Shown piece by piece: positions 1 through 9,553 of a stretch of 64,000 nucleotides of DNA. Below the pieces are notes generated by a model. That model saw only the letters and a list, made by a program, of their open reading frames with translations, did not search any database and had not been told where the DNA came from. Both the position numbers and the translations under genes were made by a program. This stretch comes from Marinobacterium arenosum (lineage in GTDB: Bacteria > Pseudomonadota > Gammaproteobacteria > Pseudomonadales > Balneatricaceae), in the NCBI RefSeq assembly GCF_019795155.1, contig NZ_JAILYN010000021.1, positions 1-64,000 on the forward strand, read 5' to 3'. The number at the start of each line of letters is the position of its first letter. The stretch's first letter is position 1.

Positions 1-39
1 GGATTTGCCAAGATCGATAGCCAGTGTCTTAACTTGCAT
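1..39 (-). CDS. IS110-family transposase, N-terminal fragment (cut by window edge)
   Basis: Only the first 13 codons are in the window, reading MQVKTLAIDLGKS. This is the typical start of IS110-group transposases, where the Asp in the IDLGKS stretch is the first acidic residue of the RuvC-like DEDD catalytic domain. The rest of the gene lies beyond base 1, so whether the element is intact cannot be judged. The inverted repeats just upstream of the start fit the flank of such an element. Other RNase-H-fold proteins can begin similarly, so the call rests on a short match plus context. Confidence 0.55.
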   Translation of the reverse strand, partial: MQVKTLAIDLGKS

Positions 40-42
40 GAG

Positions 43-111
43 ATGGACCCCTCTCTTTCGGTTTGGGTGACCTTCTCAGCGTAGGCGCGCTGAGAGGGAG
101 GGTGGGTCCAT
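43..111. repeat. Nested inverted repeats upstream of the IS110-type transposase
   Basis: Two inverted repeats are nested here. ATGGACCC (43-50) pairs with GGGTCCAT (104-111), and inside it TCTCAGCG (74-81) pairs with CGCTGAGA (88-95). They lie just upstream of the transposase start and probably belong to the element's end or leader. IS1111-type members of the IS110 group are known for subterminal rather than terminal inverted repeats. The exact element boundary before the neighbouring HAD gene, which ends at 150, is not visible. Confidence 0.5.
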
Positions 112-149
112 CCCATTTCCTACTTAAGATGAGGGGCAGCGCGCACACC

Positions 150-815
150 CTACAGAGCTTTACCTAGTTCAACCAGATCCGCCACCACCAGATCCGGCTC
201 GATCCCCCAGGGGTCGAACAGGGTCTTGTCGCTGCGTTTGATCCAGGCGGCGTTCAGGCCGGCGCTCTTGCCGCCGATCACATCCCAGGGGTTGCTGGAG
301 ACCAGCCAGCAATCCTCTTTGCGGCTGCCGGTCCGTTCGACCAGGTAGTCGTAAACCACCGGATTCGGCTTGTAGGTGCGTTTGTCGTCGACGCTGACGA
401 TATCGCTCAGCAGCGGCAGTACGCCGGCCTGTTCCAGCAGCGGGCGAACCGAACGTTCCGGACCGTTGGAGAAGGCGACCAGGGTGTGGCCCTGGGCTTT
501 CAGTGCCTGCAAGCCGGGAATCACGTCGTTGAAGGCATCAAGCGTCAGGAACTCTGTCAGCAGTGCTTGCTGCTGCTGGTCCGAAAGTTCCAGGTTGTAG
601 ACCTGCAGGCAGTAGCGCAGGGCGTCGTGGGTGCAGGTGCCGAAATCCTCGTAGCGGCCCATCAGTGCGCGGCGAAACGCATACTCCACCTTCTTGTCAT
701 GCCAGAGCCGGCCGAAGGCTTCCGCCTCATCGCCGATCAGGTCGCCGAGTTTGTAGGCCACGGCGACCGGGTCCACCAGGGTGCCGTAAACATCGAATCC
801 AATTGCGCAGGGCAT
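150..815 (-). CDS. Haloacid dehalogenase type II (HAD superfamily hydrolase)
   Basis: A 221-residue HAD-superfamily protein of the (S)-2-haloacid dehalogenase type II group. These enzymes hydrolyse L-2-haloacids to D-2-hydroxyacids through an aspartyl ester intermediate. Motif I is at residues 7-13 (GFDVYGT, nucleophile Asp8). The motif II Ser/Asn pair is near residue 116 (FSNGP), the motif III Lys near 149 (YKPNP), and an SSNPWD stretch near 172 matches the family's SSNxWD signature. Length is normal for the family. The gene stands alone and its natural substrate is unknown; many close homologues are annotated only by family. Confidence 0.85.
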   Translation of the reverse strand: MPCAIGFDVYGTLVDPVAVAYKLGDLIGDEAEAFGRLWHDKKVEYAFRRALMGRYEDFGTCTHDALRYCLQVYNLELSDQQQQALLTEFLTLDAFNDVIPGLQALKAQGHTLVAFSNGPERSVRPLLEQAGVLPLLSDIVSVDDKRTYKPNPVVYDYLVERTGSRKEDCWLVSSNPWDVIGGKSAGLNAAWIKRSDKTLFDPWGIEPDLVVADLVELGKAL

Positions 816-1030
816 TCCACCATCCTCCTTCTTCCCGCAAAGCCCCTCAAGCGCTGGAGAGCCAACGGTATTCCATGGAAATTCAAGATTATCCCCTAAG
901 GGATAGTCCTTAATTTAGGGTTCGTTCAGGAATATATTGAAAAATCGCTCAATTAACCAGCGAGGCGCTGTGAATTGTTTGGACGTTTGCCGTGACAGAC
1001 GAGGAGGCGAGGTTTGCCCCGAATTACGTT

Positions 1031-1067
1031 GGTCGCGCCTGAGTGCCCGACCGGAAGCTCTCCTACA
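1031..1067. repeat. REP-like palindromic unit
   Basis: Read on the minus strand the unit begins TGTAGGAGAGC and ends CAGGCGCGACC, the TGTAGGAG...GCGACC form of REP palindromes common in pseudomonads and relatives. It lies in the 338-bp gap between the HAD and parvulin genes, in which I see no convincing gene. The gap also holds a short palindrome (TATCCC/GGGATA) near 890-905. Confidence 0.45.
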
Positions 1068-1153
1068 GTAGGACCGGGGGCAAAAAACGTGCGAGGAACG
1101 GGCAGGCGATCCGCTGGGGGTTGGGGCGCAACCCGTATCAAAAAAAGGAAAAA

Positions 1154-1432
1154 TCAGCCGCGGTAGATCACTTCCACCAGGTGGAAACCGAACTGGGTCT
1201 TGATCGGGCCGTGCACCACCAGCTCTTTCTTGCGGAAGATCACGTTGTCGATCGCCTTGACCATCTGGCCGGGCCGCACCTCTCCTAGGTCGCCGCCGCG
1301 CTTACGGGAGTTGCACAGCGAATGCTTTTTGGCCAGCTGGCCGAAGTCGGCACTCTTGGCCAGTTGCTGTTTCAGCTGTTCCGCTTCCTGTCGGGTTTTT
1401 ACCAGGATATGGCGGGCGAGGGCGGTACTCAT
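1154..1432 (-). CDS. Parvulin-type peptidyl-prolyl cis-trans isomerase (PpiC-like)
   Basis: A 92-residue single-domain parvulin. These catalyse cis-trans isomerisation of peptidyl-prolyl bonds. ARHILVK at the N-terminus, the SLCNSRKRGGDLG segment in the middle and FGFHLVEV at the C-terminus are the conserved parvulin blocks, including the two His positions. There is no signal peptide, so it should be cytoplasmic like E. coli PpiC (93 residues). The frame is open further upstream, but homology begins at MSTALARHIL, so I place the start at 1432. No strong ribosome-binding site precedes it. Confidence 0.87.
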   Translation of the reverse strand: MSTALARHILVKTRQEAEQLKQQLAKSADFGQLAKKHSLCNSRKRGGDLGEVRPGQMVKAIDNVIFRKKELVVHGPIKTQFGFHLVEVIYRG

Positions 1433-1539
1433 AGGACTTGGCTTCTTCAGTTTCTTTAGGGGATGGAAAGGCGGGGATATTAACATCTCCCGCCCATATC
1501 GTGATGCGGAAAGGCTAGGGGCTGCAACAGGGGGGAGTC

Positions 1540-1659
1540 GGTCGCGGCTGAAGCCCCTCCCACAACAAGGAATATTCTGCCTGTGTAGCAGCCCGCTCCG
1601 CGGGCGACCGATGTTGGCACCGAATTTCCAAGCAAGTCGAGCCTTAAGGCTCCTCCTAC
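1540..1659. repeat. Cluster of three REP-like palindromic units
   Basis: Three GC-rich palindromic units lie in tandem between ppiC and the 3' end of pta. They are 1540-1565 (minus strand begins TTGTGGGAGGGGCTTC), 1583-1610 (CCCGCTCCGCGGG core) and 1632-1659 (GAGCCTTAAGGCTC core). The outer bases resemble the TGTGGGAGGGG and GTAGGAG ends of pseudomonad-type REPs. Such clusters usually sit at the 3' side of operons, as here downstream of ackA-pta. Confidence 0.6.
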
Positions 1660-1692
1660 CCTGTCCGCTAAAACAGGAAGGGATTGAACAAA

Positions 1693-3825
1693 TCAACCGG
1701 CGTCGGCCTGGATCGCGGTCAACGCGATGGTGAACACGATATCGTCGACCAGTGCGCCGCGCGACAGGTCGTTGACCGGCTTGCGCATCCCCTGCAGCAT
1801 CGGCCCGATACTAATCACGTCGGCGCTGCGCTGCACCGCCTTGTAGGTGGTGTTGCCTGTGTTCAGGTCGGGGAATACGAATACCGTCGCCTTGCCGGCC
1901 ACCGAGCTGCCCGGTGCCTTGGACTGGGCCACGCTTTCCATTACCGCCGCATCGTACTGCAGCGGGCCGTCGATCAGCAGGTCGGGCCGCTTCTCCTTGG
2001 CGATCCGGGTGGCCTCGCGAACCTTGTCGACGTCGGCGCCATGGCCGGAGCTGCGGGTCGAGTAGCTGATCATCGCCACCCGAGGCGGAATGCCGAAGGC
2101 GCGGGCCGAATCGGCCGACTGGATGGCGATATCGGCCAGCTGTTCGGCGTTCGGGTCCGGGTTGATCGCACAGTCGCCGTACACCAGTACCTGGTCCGGC
2201 AGGCACATGAAGAACACCGAGGACACCAGGTTGGTGTCCGGTGCGGTCTTGATCAGCTGCAGCGGCGGTCTGATGGTGTTGGCGGTGGTGTGCACCGCGC
2301 CGCTGACCAGCCCGTCGACATGGCCCATCTCCAACATCAGGGTGGCCAGCACCACGTTGTCCTGCAGCTGCTCGGCAGCGATGATCTCGGTCATCCCCTT
2401 GTGTTTGCGCAGTTCGACCATCCGGCCGACGTAGTGGTTGCGGATCTTGGCCGGGTCGAAGATCTCGACCCCTTCGCCCAGCTCCAGATCCTGGTTCTTC
2501 GCCACCCGGTGGATCTCCTCCGGATCGCCCAGCAGGGCGCAGCGGGCGATGCCGCGCTGGGCACAGATCGCCGCGGCCTTGACGGTACGGGGTTCGTCAC
2601 CTTCCGGTAGCACGATGATTTTGTTGGCGCGGCGGGCCCGTTCGATCAGCTGGTAGCGGAAGGCCGGCGGCGACAGCCGGCGTTCGTAGCTCGGTTCGAC
2701 GAAGCGCTGCAGCCAGTCGCTGTCGATATAGGCGGCGGTCGCTTCCTTTATCTGCTGAACCCGCTCCAGGTCGTCGGCCGGGATCTCCCGGTCCAGCCGC
2801 GGCATATTGCGGGCGGTCTGCCAGCTATCGGTGGAGACGCTCAATACCGGCAGGCCGGCGTGGTGGGCGCCAGCGCAGAGTTTCATCACTGTCGGTGAGG
2901 GTTCGATGCCGCCGGTCAGTACCAGGGCGGCCAGGTCGACCCCGTTCAAACCGGCCAGGCAGGTGGCCAGGATGATGTCGTCGCGGTCGCCGGGGGTGAA
3001 CACCAGGGTGCCCGGCTTCAACTCCTCCACCGCATTGGCGACCGTACGGGCGCACATGGTGATCCGCTTGACCCGGCGGCTGTCCAGTTCGCCCTGATTG
3101 ATCACCCGGGCGTTCAGGTATTCGGCGATGTCGCGCACCCGCGGTGCGATCAGTTCCCGGTCCCAGGGGATGCAGCCGAGAATGCGGAAACTGTTGCTGA
3201 AGATCCGGCAGTGTTCGCGCACCACCTGCTCGGTGATGCTGTGGGTTACCGTATCGTCACCGTCCGGTTGCAGGCGGCCTTCGCGGTCGACCGGTGCGTC
3301 CAGCTTGTTGAGGATGCAACCGAGCACCTTGGGGTTGTGGATACCGCCGTAGGCACGGGCGGTGATATCGATATGGTCTTCGAATGCCGCCGGGGTATCG
3401 TTGCCCGGCGCGGCGACCAGCACCACCTGGGCGTCCAGCGCCTTGGCGATCTCCTTGTTGATCCGGGTGGCGTAGGGCTGGTTATGGGTCGGCACCATCC
3501 CCTCGATGATCACCACCTCGTTGCCGGCCGGCAGCGACTGTTCGTAGCGGGCGACGATCTCCTCCAGCAGTTCGTCGCCGCGGCCTTCGCTGACCAGGTG
3601 TTCCGCCTCGCGGATATTGATCGCCTGGGCGATCGGAAACTCGCAGCTGGGCTGCAGCATCTCGATCGAGCGGTCGTCGGTTTCGTCGCCGCGTACCGGC
3701 TGGGCGATCGGCTTGAAGAAGTGAACTTTGATCCCCTGGCGGTCCATGGCGTGGAACAGCCCCAGTACCGCGGTGGTCAGGCCGGCGCCGAGGCCGGTGG
3801 GTACTACCATCAATGCTTGTGACAT
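1693..3825 (-). CDS. pta: Phosphate acetyltransferase
   Basis: A 710-residue long-form phosphate acetyltransferase. It interconverts acetyl-CoA plus phosphate with acetyl phosphate plus CoA. The N-terminal third is the BioD-like P-loop domain ([11 protein letters not shown], residues 7-17). A DRTGG-type regulatory domain follows, and the C-terminal half (from about residue 380) is the PTA/PTB catalytic domain with the LPEGDEPRT and YSTRSSGHG motifs. It starts 21 bp downstream of the ackA stop on the same strand, so the two form an acetate operon in the order ackA-pta. Length matches E. coli Pta (714). Confidence 0.97.
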   Translation of the reverse strand: MSQALMVVPTGLGAGLTTAVLGLFHAMDRQGIKVHFFKPIAQPVRGDETDDRSIEMLQPSCEFPIAQAINIREAEHLVSEGRGDELLEEIVARYEQSLPAGNEVVIIEGMVPTHNQPYATRINKEIAKALDAQVVLVAAPGNDTPAAFEDHIDITARAYGGIHNPKVLGCILNKLDAPVDREGRLQPDGDDTVTHSITEQVVREHCRIFSNSFRILGCIPWDRELIAPRVRDIAEYLNARVINQGELDSRRVKRITMCARTVANAVEELKPGTLVFTPGDRDDIILATCLAGLNGVDLAALVLTGGIEPSPTVMKLCAGAHHAGLPVLSVSTDSWQTARNMPRLDREIPADDLERVQQIKEATAAYIDSDWLQRFVEPSYERRLSPPAFRYQLIERARRANKIIVLPEGDEPRTVKAAAICAQRGIARCALLGDPEEIHRVAKNQDLELGEGVEIFDPAKIRNHYVGRMVELRKHKGMTEIIAAEQLQDNVVLATLMLEMGHVDGLVSGAVHTTANTIRPPLQLIKTAPDTNLVSSVFFMCLPDQVLVYGDCAINPDPNAEQLADIAIQSADSARAFGIPPRVAMISYSTRSSGHGADVDKVREATRIAKEKRPDLLIDGPLQYDAAVMESVAQSKAPGSSVAGKATVFVFPDLNTGNTTYKAVQRSADVISIGPMLQGMRKPVNDLSRGALVDDIVFTIALTAIQADAG

Positions 3826-3846
3826 CTTCGATCCTGCCTGGCCGGG

Positions 3847-5043
3847 TTACTGGGCGATGAACTGCGCCGCGTCCTGGGCGATCATCAGCTCTTCGTTGGT
3901 CGGGATCACCAGTGCGCAGGCACGGCTGCCGTCCGCGGTGATCGGCCCCTGGACACCGCGGATGGCGGCGGCGTTACGCTGCTCATCCAGCGTCAGGCCG
4001 AGGAAGCCGAGCTGGCGGATCACCTCGGCGCGGATCCGCACCGAGTTCTCGCCGATGCCGCCGGTGAACACCAGCGCATCGAGCCGGCCCAGCGGCACCA
4101 TCAGCGCGGCGATCTCCTTGGCCAGCCGGTAGGCGTAGATCTCCAGCGCCAACTGGGCGCGCTTATGATCCTTGTCGGCGGCGTCCTCGATGGTGCGGCA
4201 GTCGTTGCTGATGCCGGAGATGCCGAGCAGGCCACTCTGCTTCCACAGCAGGTCGTTGACCTGCTCAATGCTGATATCCAGGCGGTGGGCCAGGTATTCG
4301 TGGATGCTCGGATCGATGCTGCCGCAACGGGTGCCGTGTACCACCCCTTCGTTTGGTGTCATCCCCATCGAGGTGTCCAGGCTCTGGCCGTTCAACACCG
4401 CGCTGACGCTGGCGCCATTGCCCAGGTGGGCGATGATCAGTGCGCAGTCGTCCAGCGGTCGGTTCAGTTCGGCGGCCGCCTGGCTGGCGACATAGCGGAA
4501 GCTGGTGCCATGAAAACCGTAGCGGCGCACGCCGTGGTGGATATAAAGCTCGTACGGCAGCGGGTAGACAAAGGCTTTTTCCGGCATCGACTGGTGGAAG
4601 GCGGTGTCGAACACCGCGGTGTGCGGCAGCTCGGGGAAGGCGGCACGGGCGATCTCGATACCGCTGATATTGGCCGGGTTGTGCAATGGCGCCAGGTGGT
4701 TGCAGCTGGCGATCACGTTGACCACCTCGTCGTCAATCAGCATCGACGAGCGGAACCGTTCGCCGCCGTGCACCACCCGGTGACCGACAGCGCCGATCCG
4801 CCCGGCCAGGTCGCCGGTCTGGTGGATCTGCTCGACGATGGCGTTCATCGCCGCCTTGTGGTCGGCATCCGGAATCGCGGTCAGCTGTTTTTCGCCATTG
4901 TGTTTGACGATCAGCTGGGCTTCGCTGCTGAACAGCCGTTCGGCGATCCCCTGCAGCAGTTCGCCGCCGCTGGCGGGTTCGATGATGGCGAATTTGATGG
5001 ATGAGCTACCGCAGTTCAGTACCAGGACCAGTGATTCCGTCAT
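3847..5043 (-). CDS. ackA: Acetate kinase
   Basis: A 398-residue acetate kinase that converts acetyl phosphate and ADP to acetate and ATP in the cytoplasm, working with the downstream Pta. The N-terminal LVLNCGSSSIKF phosphate-binding block, HRVVHGGERF near residue 90, the AHLGNGASV motif near residue 206 and the FTGGIGENS motif near residue 325 are all intact. The length is typical. The 292 bp upstream (5044-5335) separate it from the LysR gene and should hold the operon promoter; I see no clear operator there. Confidence 0.97.
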   Translation of the reverse strand: MTESLVLVLNCGSSSIKFAIIEPASGGELLQGIAERLFSSEAQLIVKHNGEKQLTAIPDADHKAAMNAIVEQIHQTGDLAGRIGAVGHRVVHGGERFRSSMLIDDEVVNVIASCNHLAPLHNPANISGIEIARAAFPELPHTAVFDTAFHQSMPEKAFVYPLPYELYIHHGVRRYGFHGTSFRYVASQAAAELNRPLDDCALIIAHLGNGASVSAVLNGQSLDTSMGMTPNEGVVHGTRCGSIDPSIHEYLAHRLDISIEQVNDLLWKQSGLLGISGISNDCRTIEDAADKDHKRAQLALEIYAYRLAKEIAALMVPLGRLDALVFTGGIGENSVRIRAEVIRQLGFLGLTLDEQRNAAAIRGVQGPITADGSRACALVIPTNEELMIAQDAAQFIAQ

Positions 5044-5335
5044 TACTTCTACAACCTTCAGATGACTTGAGCGGGTACGGGCAGGCGCGACTGGGCGTTC
5101 GGCGTCTTACCCTGAGGTTTTTTACAGCGTAGTTGTTACGGTCGGGCGACGGTGGGCAGGAGGTCATAACCGGCTGCACCTGCCGACGGCAGACACGCAC
5201 AAACCAGGGTTATGACTATTTTTATGAGGCTGGTTTACGGGGCTGAATTCTACGACCTTTGTATGGGGATGTGTAGCGTTGGGCCGGATAAAACCTTACA
5301 TTTTTGCAGGTGCACAGATACCTGCACTAATCGGC

Positions 5336-6277
5336 TCAAAGCGCGCACTCTATTGCCGGGCCAAGCGTGTTGCTGCGCACCATGGAGAGCAGTTGATCCC
5401 GTAGTTGAGCGGCGGTTGGACTGAGCGAGCGGCTCTTGCGGGTCAGCAGGCAGATCTCCCGCGCCAGCAGTGGATGGTCGAGCGGTTGGTAGTGCAGTCC
5501 GGCGAAGGCGGCGGTGCTGGCCGCCAGTGCCGGCAGGATGGCGATACCGAGCCGGGCGCGTACCAGCTCCGCCAGGCCGGCCGGGTTGGAAACCTCCAGC
5601 AGCGGGCCATCCAGGTTCAGCTTGACCGGGGCTTCGCCGGGTATCCGCGACAGCTGGGCGCGGATGCCGGTATCGCTGGTCAGGAAGATCAGCTGATGTT
5701 GCTGCAGCTGCTGCCAGTCCAGCTGTTCGGTCGCCAGCAGCGGATGGTCCGGCGGCAGCACCACGCCGTAGCGATCACGCAGTAAGGGCTGATAGTCCAG
5801 TTCGCTGTGGCTGGAGTGGTTGCCGCCGATACCGAAATCCACCTCGTTGTTCAGCACCCGCTGCTCGATGCCGGCGGCGTTGTCGTCGCGCAGGTAGAGG
5901 CCGACCTGCGGGTACTGGCGGTGGAACCGGTCGATCAGCGGCGGTAGCAGCCGGCTCAGAACCGACGGCGAGCAGGCGATGCCGATCTTGCCCGATTGAC
6001 CGGCGGCGACCGCCTGCAGGTCGTGCAAGGCGGTGTCGAAGTTGGACAGCAGCTGCTTGGCGACCGGCAGAAAACGCTCGCCCTCGGCGTTGAGCAAAAC
6101 CTGGCGAGTGGTGCGATCGAGCAACTTGAGACCGGCCTGTTCCTCCAGCTGCTTGATGGTGGCGGTCAGCGTCGACTGGGTCAGGTGCAGCCGGCGGGCG
6201 GCCTGGGTGAAGCTGCCGCTGTCGGCGACGGTGACGAAGGCGCGCAGATGACGGATCGACAGATTATTCAGCATCAT
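5336..6277 (-). CDS. LysR-family transcriptional regulator
   Basis: A 313-residue LysR-type regulator. The N-terminal winged helix-turn-helix (about residues 5-64) contains FVTVADSGSFTQAARRLHLT, and a periplasmic-binding-protein-like effector domain covers about residues 90-300. The gene is divergent from the ydiJ-like gene with a 137-bp spacer, the usual layout for a LysR protein controlling its neighbour. The ligand is unknown; a 2-hydroxyacid is a reasonable guess from context. Translation may begin at the first or second of the two adjacent Met codons. Confidence 0.9.
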   Translation of the reverse strand: MMLNNLSIRHLRAFVTVADSGSFTQAARRLHLTQSTLTATIKQLEEQAGLKLLDRTTRQVLLNAEGERFLPVAKQLLSNFDTALHDLQAVAAGQSGKIGIACSPSVLSRLLPPLIDRFHRQYPQVGLYLRDDNAAGIEQRVLNNEVDFGIGGNHSSHSELDYQPLLRDRYGVVLPPDHPLLATEQLDWQQLQQHQLIFLTSDTGIRAQLSRIPGEAPVKLNLDGPLLEVSNPAGLAELVRARLGIAILPALAASTAAFAGLHYQPLDHPLLAREICLLTRKSRSLSPTAAQLRDQLLSMVRSNTLGPAIECAL

Positions 6278-6315
6278 CGATTAATCTATTGTTTTTTATC
6301 ATTTGTATTTGGTAA

Positions 6316-6335
6316 TGCCATTTTGCATCATGGCA
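6316..6335. promoter_or_regulatory. Candidate LysR operator between the regulator and ydiJ
   Basis: An inverted repeat TGCCA-N10-TGGCA lies 80-100 bp before the ydiJ-like start and 39-58 bp before the LysR start. Its symmetry and spacing resemble LysR T-N11-A boxes. It is the only clear dyad in the 137-bp spacer. Binding is inferred only. Confidence 0.35.
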
Positions 6336-6414
6336 CCATCGAAAATAAAGCAATGACAAGCAACGGAACCGGTTCAACACCGGCTTCGTTGAGAAAGACA
6401 AGAGTGAGTGAGCA

Positions 6415-9400
6415 ATGATCCCGTCCATCACCATCGAAGACACGGTTCAACAGCAGTACCTGGCGTTTATCGAGGCGCTGAAGGAGGCCGGCTTCGAGGG
6501 CGACCTGAATGCCGATTACGCCAACCGGGTGGCACTGTCGACCGACAACAGCATCTATCAGCTGCTGCCGCAGGGTGTGCTTTACCCGAAGCATATCGAC
6601 GACCTTGTGCGTATCGCCAAGCTGAGCAATGACAGTCGCTTCAGTAAGGTGGTGCTGAGCCCGCGTGGCGGTGGTACCGGCACCAACGGTCAGTCGCTGA
6701 CCGACGGCCTGGTGGTGGATATCTCCAAACATATGAACCAGGTATTGGAGATCAACGCCGAAGAGCGCTGGGTGCGGGTGCAGGGCGGGGTGGTCAAGGA
6801 TCAGCTGAACGCCGCACTGAAGCCGTACGGCCTGTTCTTCGCGCCGGAGCTGTCGACCAGCAACCGGGCCACCGTCGGCGGCATGATCAATACCGATGCC
6901 AGCGGTCAGGGTTCGGTGCTGTACGGCAAGACCCGCGACCATGTGCTGGAGTTGAACAGCGTTTTTCTGGATGGCACCGTCTGGCGCTCCGGCCCGCTGG
7001 ATGAGGCGCAGCTGGACGAGATCAAACAGCGCGACGACCGGGTCGGCGAGGTGCACCGGCTGGTCGACGGGATCTTCAGCGACAAGCGGGAGCTGATCGA
7101 CGCCAAGTTCCCCAAACTGAACCGCTGCCTGACCGGCTACGACCTGGCCCATATCCGTGACGAGCAGGGCCGCTTCAACCTGAACTCGGTGCTCTGTGGT
7201 GCCGAAGGGTCGCTGGCGTTTATCGCCGAAGCCAAGCTGAACTGCCTGCCGATCCCGAAATACGCCGCGCTGGTCAATATCAAGTACGACAGCTTCGAAG
7301 CTTCGCTGCGCGACGCCAAGGACCTGATGACCTGGGGGCCGACCTCGATCGAAACCATCGACTCCAAGGTACTGAACCTGGCGATGGGCGACATCATCTG
7401 GGATACGGTGGCGGCGTACTTCCCGCACAGTGAGGGTGAACCGGCCATTCGCGGCATCAACCTGGTGGAATACACCGGCGATGACGAGGCCGAACTGCAG
7501 GCCAAGGTGGCCAGACTGACCGATCACCTGCAGGCAGTGGCCGGCAGCGGCGGTAAGAGCTTCGGCTACAGCGTCGCCTACGGCAGTGGCGAAATCAACA
7601 AGATCTGGGCGATGCGCAAGAAGGCGGTCGGCTTGCTGGGCAACGCCAAGGGCGAGCAGCGGCCGATCCCGTTCGTCGAGGATACCGCGGTGCCGCCGGA
7701 GCACCTGGCCGACTTCATCATGGAGTTCCGTCAGTTGCTGGACGCGCACGATCTGGCCTACGGCATGTTCGGTCATGTCGATGCCGGGGTGCTGCATGTG
7801 CGGCCGGCGATCGACATGAAGGACGAAGCCCAGGCGCCGATGATCCGCACCATCACCGATGGCGTGGTCAAGCTGACCCAGAAATACCACGGCCTGTTGT
7901 GGGGCGAGCACGGCAAGGGGGTGCGTTCGGAATACGCACCCGAGTTCTTCGGCAAACTCTACCCGGAGCTGCAGCGGATCAAGGGCGCCTTCGACCCACG
8001 CAACCAGCTCAATCCTGGCAAGATTGCCACCCCGCTGATCGACGGCGCCGAGCTGCTGAAGATCGACGGCGTGCCGACCCGCGGCGAGCATGACCGCCAG
8101 ATCGATCGCAACACACGCCAGTACTACGATGCGGCGATGTTCTGCAATGGCAATGGCGCCTGCTTCAACTACGATCCGAAGGACGCCATGTGCCCGAGCT
8201 GGAAGGGCACCCGCCAGCGCATTCATTCACCGAAAGGACGCGCGTCGCTGACCCGCGAGTGGCTGCGGTTGATGGCCAACAACAGTGTCGACCTGGTGCG
8301 CGAAGGCAAGCAGGTGCGGGCCGGCGGCTTTCTGCGCAGCCTGCCGAGCCGTATCCGCAATACCCTGGCCAAGCGGCGCGGTGACTATGACTTCTCGCAC
8401 GAGGTGCACGAGGCGATGGCCGGCTGCCTGGCCTGTAAGTCCTGCGTCGGCCAGTGTCCGATCAAGGTCAACGTGCCGGACTTCCGTGCCCGTTTCCTGG
8501 AGGTCTACTACGGCCGTTACCTGCGCCCGGCCAAGGATTACATGATCGGTGGGCTGGAGTTCATGATCCCCTGGCTGTCGAAGTTCCCGCAGCCGTACAA
8601 CTGGGCGATGCAGAACAGCCTGGTACGGGGCCTGCTGCGTAACTATGCCGGCATGGTGGACAGCCCGAGCATCTGCACCCACAGCCTGAAACGTGGCCTG
8701 GAGCAGCGCGGTATCGACTGGGCCAGCGCGGAGACAATCGAGGCGCTGAGCGATGCCCAGCGTGCCAAGACGGTGGTTATCGTGCAGGACGCCTTCACCA
8801 GCTACTTCGAAACCCGGCTGGTGCTGGACCTGGTCGACCTGCTCGGCGAACTGGGCTTCTACGTCCAGGTTGCACCTTATCTGCCGAACGGTAAGCCGCT
8901 GCACGTGCACGGTTTCCTCGGCGCCTTCGAGAAGGCGGCCAAGCGCAATGTGCAGATGCTGGCAGAGCTGGCTGAAACCGGTGTGCCGCTGATCGGTATC
9001 GATCCATCGATGACGCTGACCTACCGCTCGGAATATGCCGACTTTATCGACGGTGAACTGCCGAACGTGCAGCTGATTCAGGAGTGGCTGGCCGGGCAGG
9101 GTGAGCAGATCAAGCAATATGCCGCCGACCTGCCGGCCAACGAATACCGGATGCTGGCGCACTGCACCGAGCGCACCAATGCGGCGCCGAGCCTGCGCGA
9201 CTGGCAGACGGTGTTTGCCGCGCTGGGTCAGCAACTGGTTCAGCAGCCGGTGGGCTGCTGCGGCATGTCCGGCACGTACGGCCATGAGACCGGCAATGCC
9301 GATACCTCACGCAAGATCTATGAACTGAGCTGGGCCGAGGTGGTCGAGGATCCGGCCAACGCCGGCAAGCTGGTGGCCACCGGCTACTCCTGCCGTTCGC

Positions 9401-9477
9401 AGGTCAAGCGGCTCAGCGACCAGCAGCTGCCGCACCCGGTGCAGATGCTGCTGGAGGTATTGCGCAGCCGGCCGTAG
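6415..9477 (+). CDS. ydiJ: FAD/Fe-S 2-hydroxyacid dehydrogenase, YdiJ family
   Basis: A 1020-residue flavo-iron-sulfur enzyme closely resembling E. coli YdiJ (1018 residues), which is reported to oxidise D-2-hydroxyglutarate. The FAD_binding_4 domain (about residues 50-270) contains PRGGGTGTNGQ and the APELSTSNRATVGG block. The FAD-oxidase C-terminal domain follows to about residue 560. A ferredoxin-like segment has CLACKSCVGQCPIK near residue 675, and a C-terminal cysteine-rich part includes GCCGMSGTYGHE near residue 950. It should pass electrons to a quinone or carrier. The divergent LysR gene is its probable regulator. A D-lactate dehydrogenase-type substrate cannot be excluded. Confidence 0.88.
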   Translation: MIPSITIEDTVQQQYLAFIEALKEAGFEGDLNADYANRVALSTDNSIYQLLPQGVLYPKHIDDLVRIAKLSNDSRFSKVVLSPRGGGTGTNGQSLTDGLVVDISKHMNQVLEINAEERWVRVQGGVVKDQLNAALKPYGLFFAPELSTSNRATVGGMINTDASGQGSVLYGKTRDHVLELNSVFLDGTVWRSGPLDEAQLDEIKQRDDRVGEVHRLVDGIFSDKRELIDAKFPKLNRCLTGYDLAHIRDEQGRFNLNSVLCGAEGSLAFIAEAKLNCLPIPKYAALVNIKYDSFEASLRDAKDLMTWGPTSIETIDSKVLNLAMGDIIWDTVAAYFPHSEGEPAIRGINLVEYTGDDEAELQAKVARLTDHLQAVAGSGGKSFGYSVAYGSGEINKIWAMRKKAVGLLGNAKGEQRPIPFVEDTAVPPEHLADFIMEFRQLLDAHDLAYGMFGHVDAGVLHVRPAIDMKDEAQAPMIRTITDGVVKLTQKYHGLLWGEHGKGVRSEYAPEFFGKLYPELQRIKGAFDPRNQLNPGKIATPLIDGAELLKIDGVPTRGEHDRQIDRNTRQYYDAAMFCNGNGACFNYDPKDAMCPSWKGTRQRIHSPKGRASLTREWLRLMANNSVDLVREGKQVRAGGFLRSLPSRIRNTLAKRRGDYDFSHEVHEAMAGCLACKSCVGQCPIKVNVPDFRARFLEVYYGRYLRPAKDYMIGGLEFMIPWLSKFPQPYNWAMQNSLVRGLLRNYAGMVDSPSICTHSLKRGLEQRGIDWASAETIEALSDAQRAKTVVIVQDAFTSYFETRLVLDLVDLLGELGFYVQVAPYLPNGKPLHVHGFLGAFEKAAKRNVQMLAELAETGVPLIGIDPSMTLTYRSEYADFIDGELPNVQLIQEWLAGQGEQIKQYAADLPANEYRMLAHCTERTNAAPSLRDWQTVFAALGQQLVQQPVGCCGMSGTYGHETGNADTSRKIYELSWAEVVEDPANAGKLVATGYSCRSQVKRLSDQQLPHPVQMLLEVLRSRP

Positions 9478-9553
9478 TCGATGCTGTTTAACCCTGTTGA
9501 GATGGGGCTTTGCGGGCCCCTGATCGACTGAACCTACCCGGCCGGTCTCTTCT

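Noticed and set aside
953-1141. 62-codon ORF between HAD and parvulin genes
   Set aside because: It runs through a REP-like palindrome and has a Pro/Arg-rich composition, so it is unlikely to be translated.
6328-8226. 632-codon antisense frame over the ydiJ-like gene
   Set aside because: The composition is low-complexity His/Gln/Val/Arg and mirrors the codons of the real gene; no ribosome-binding site or domain.
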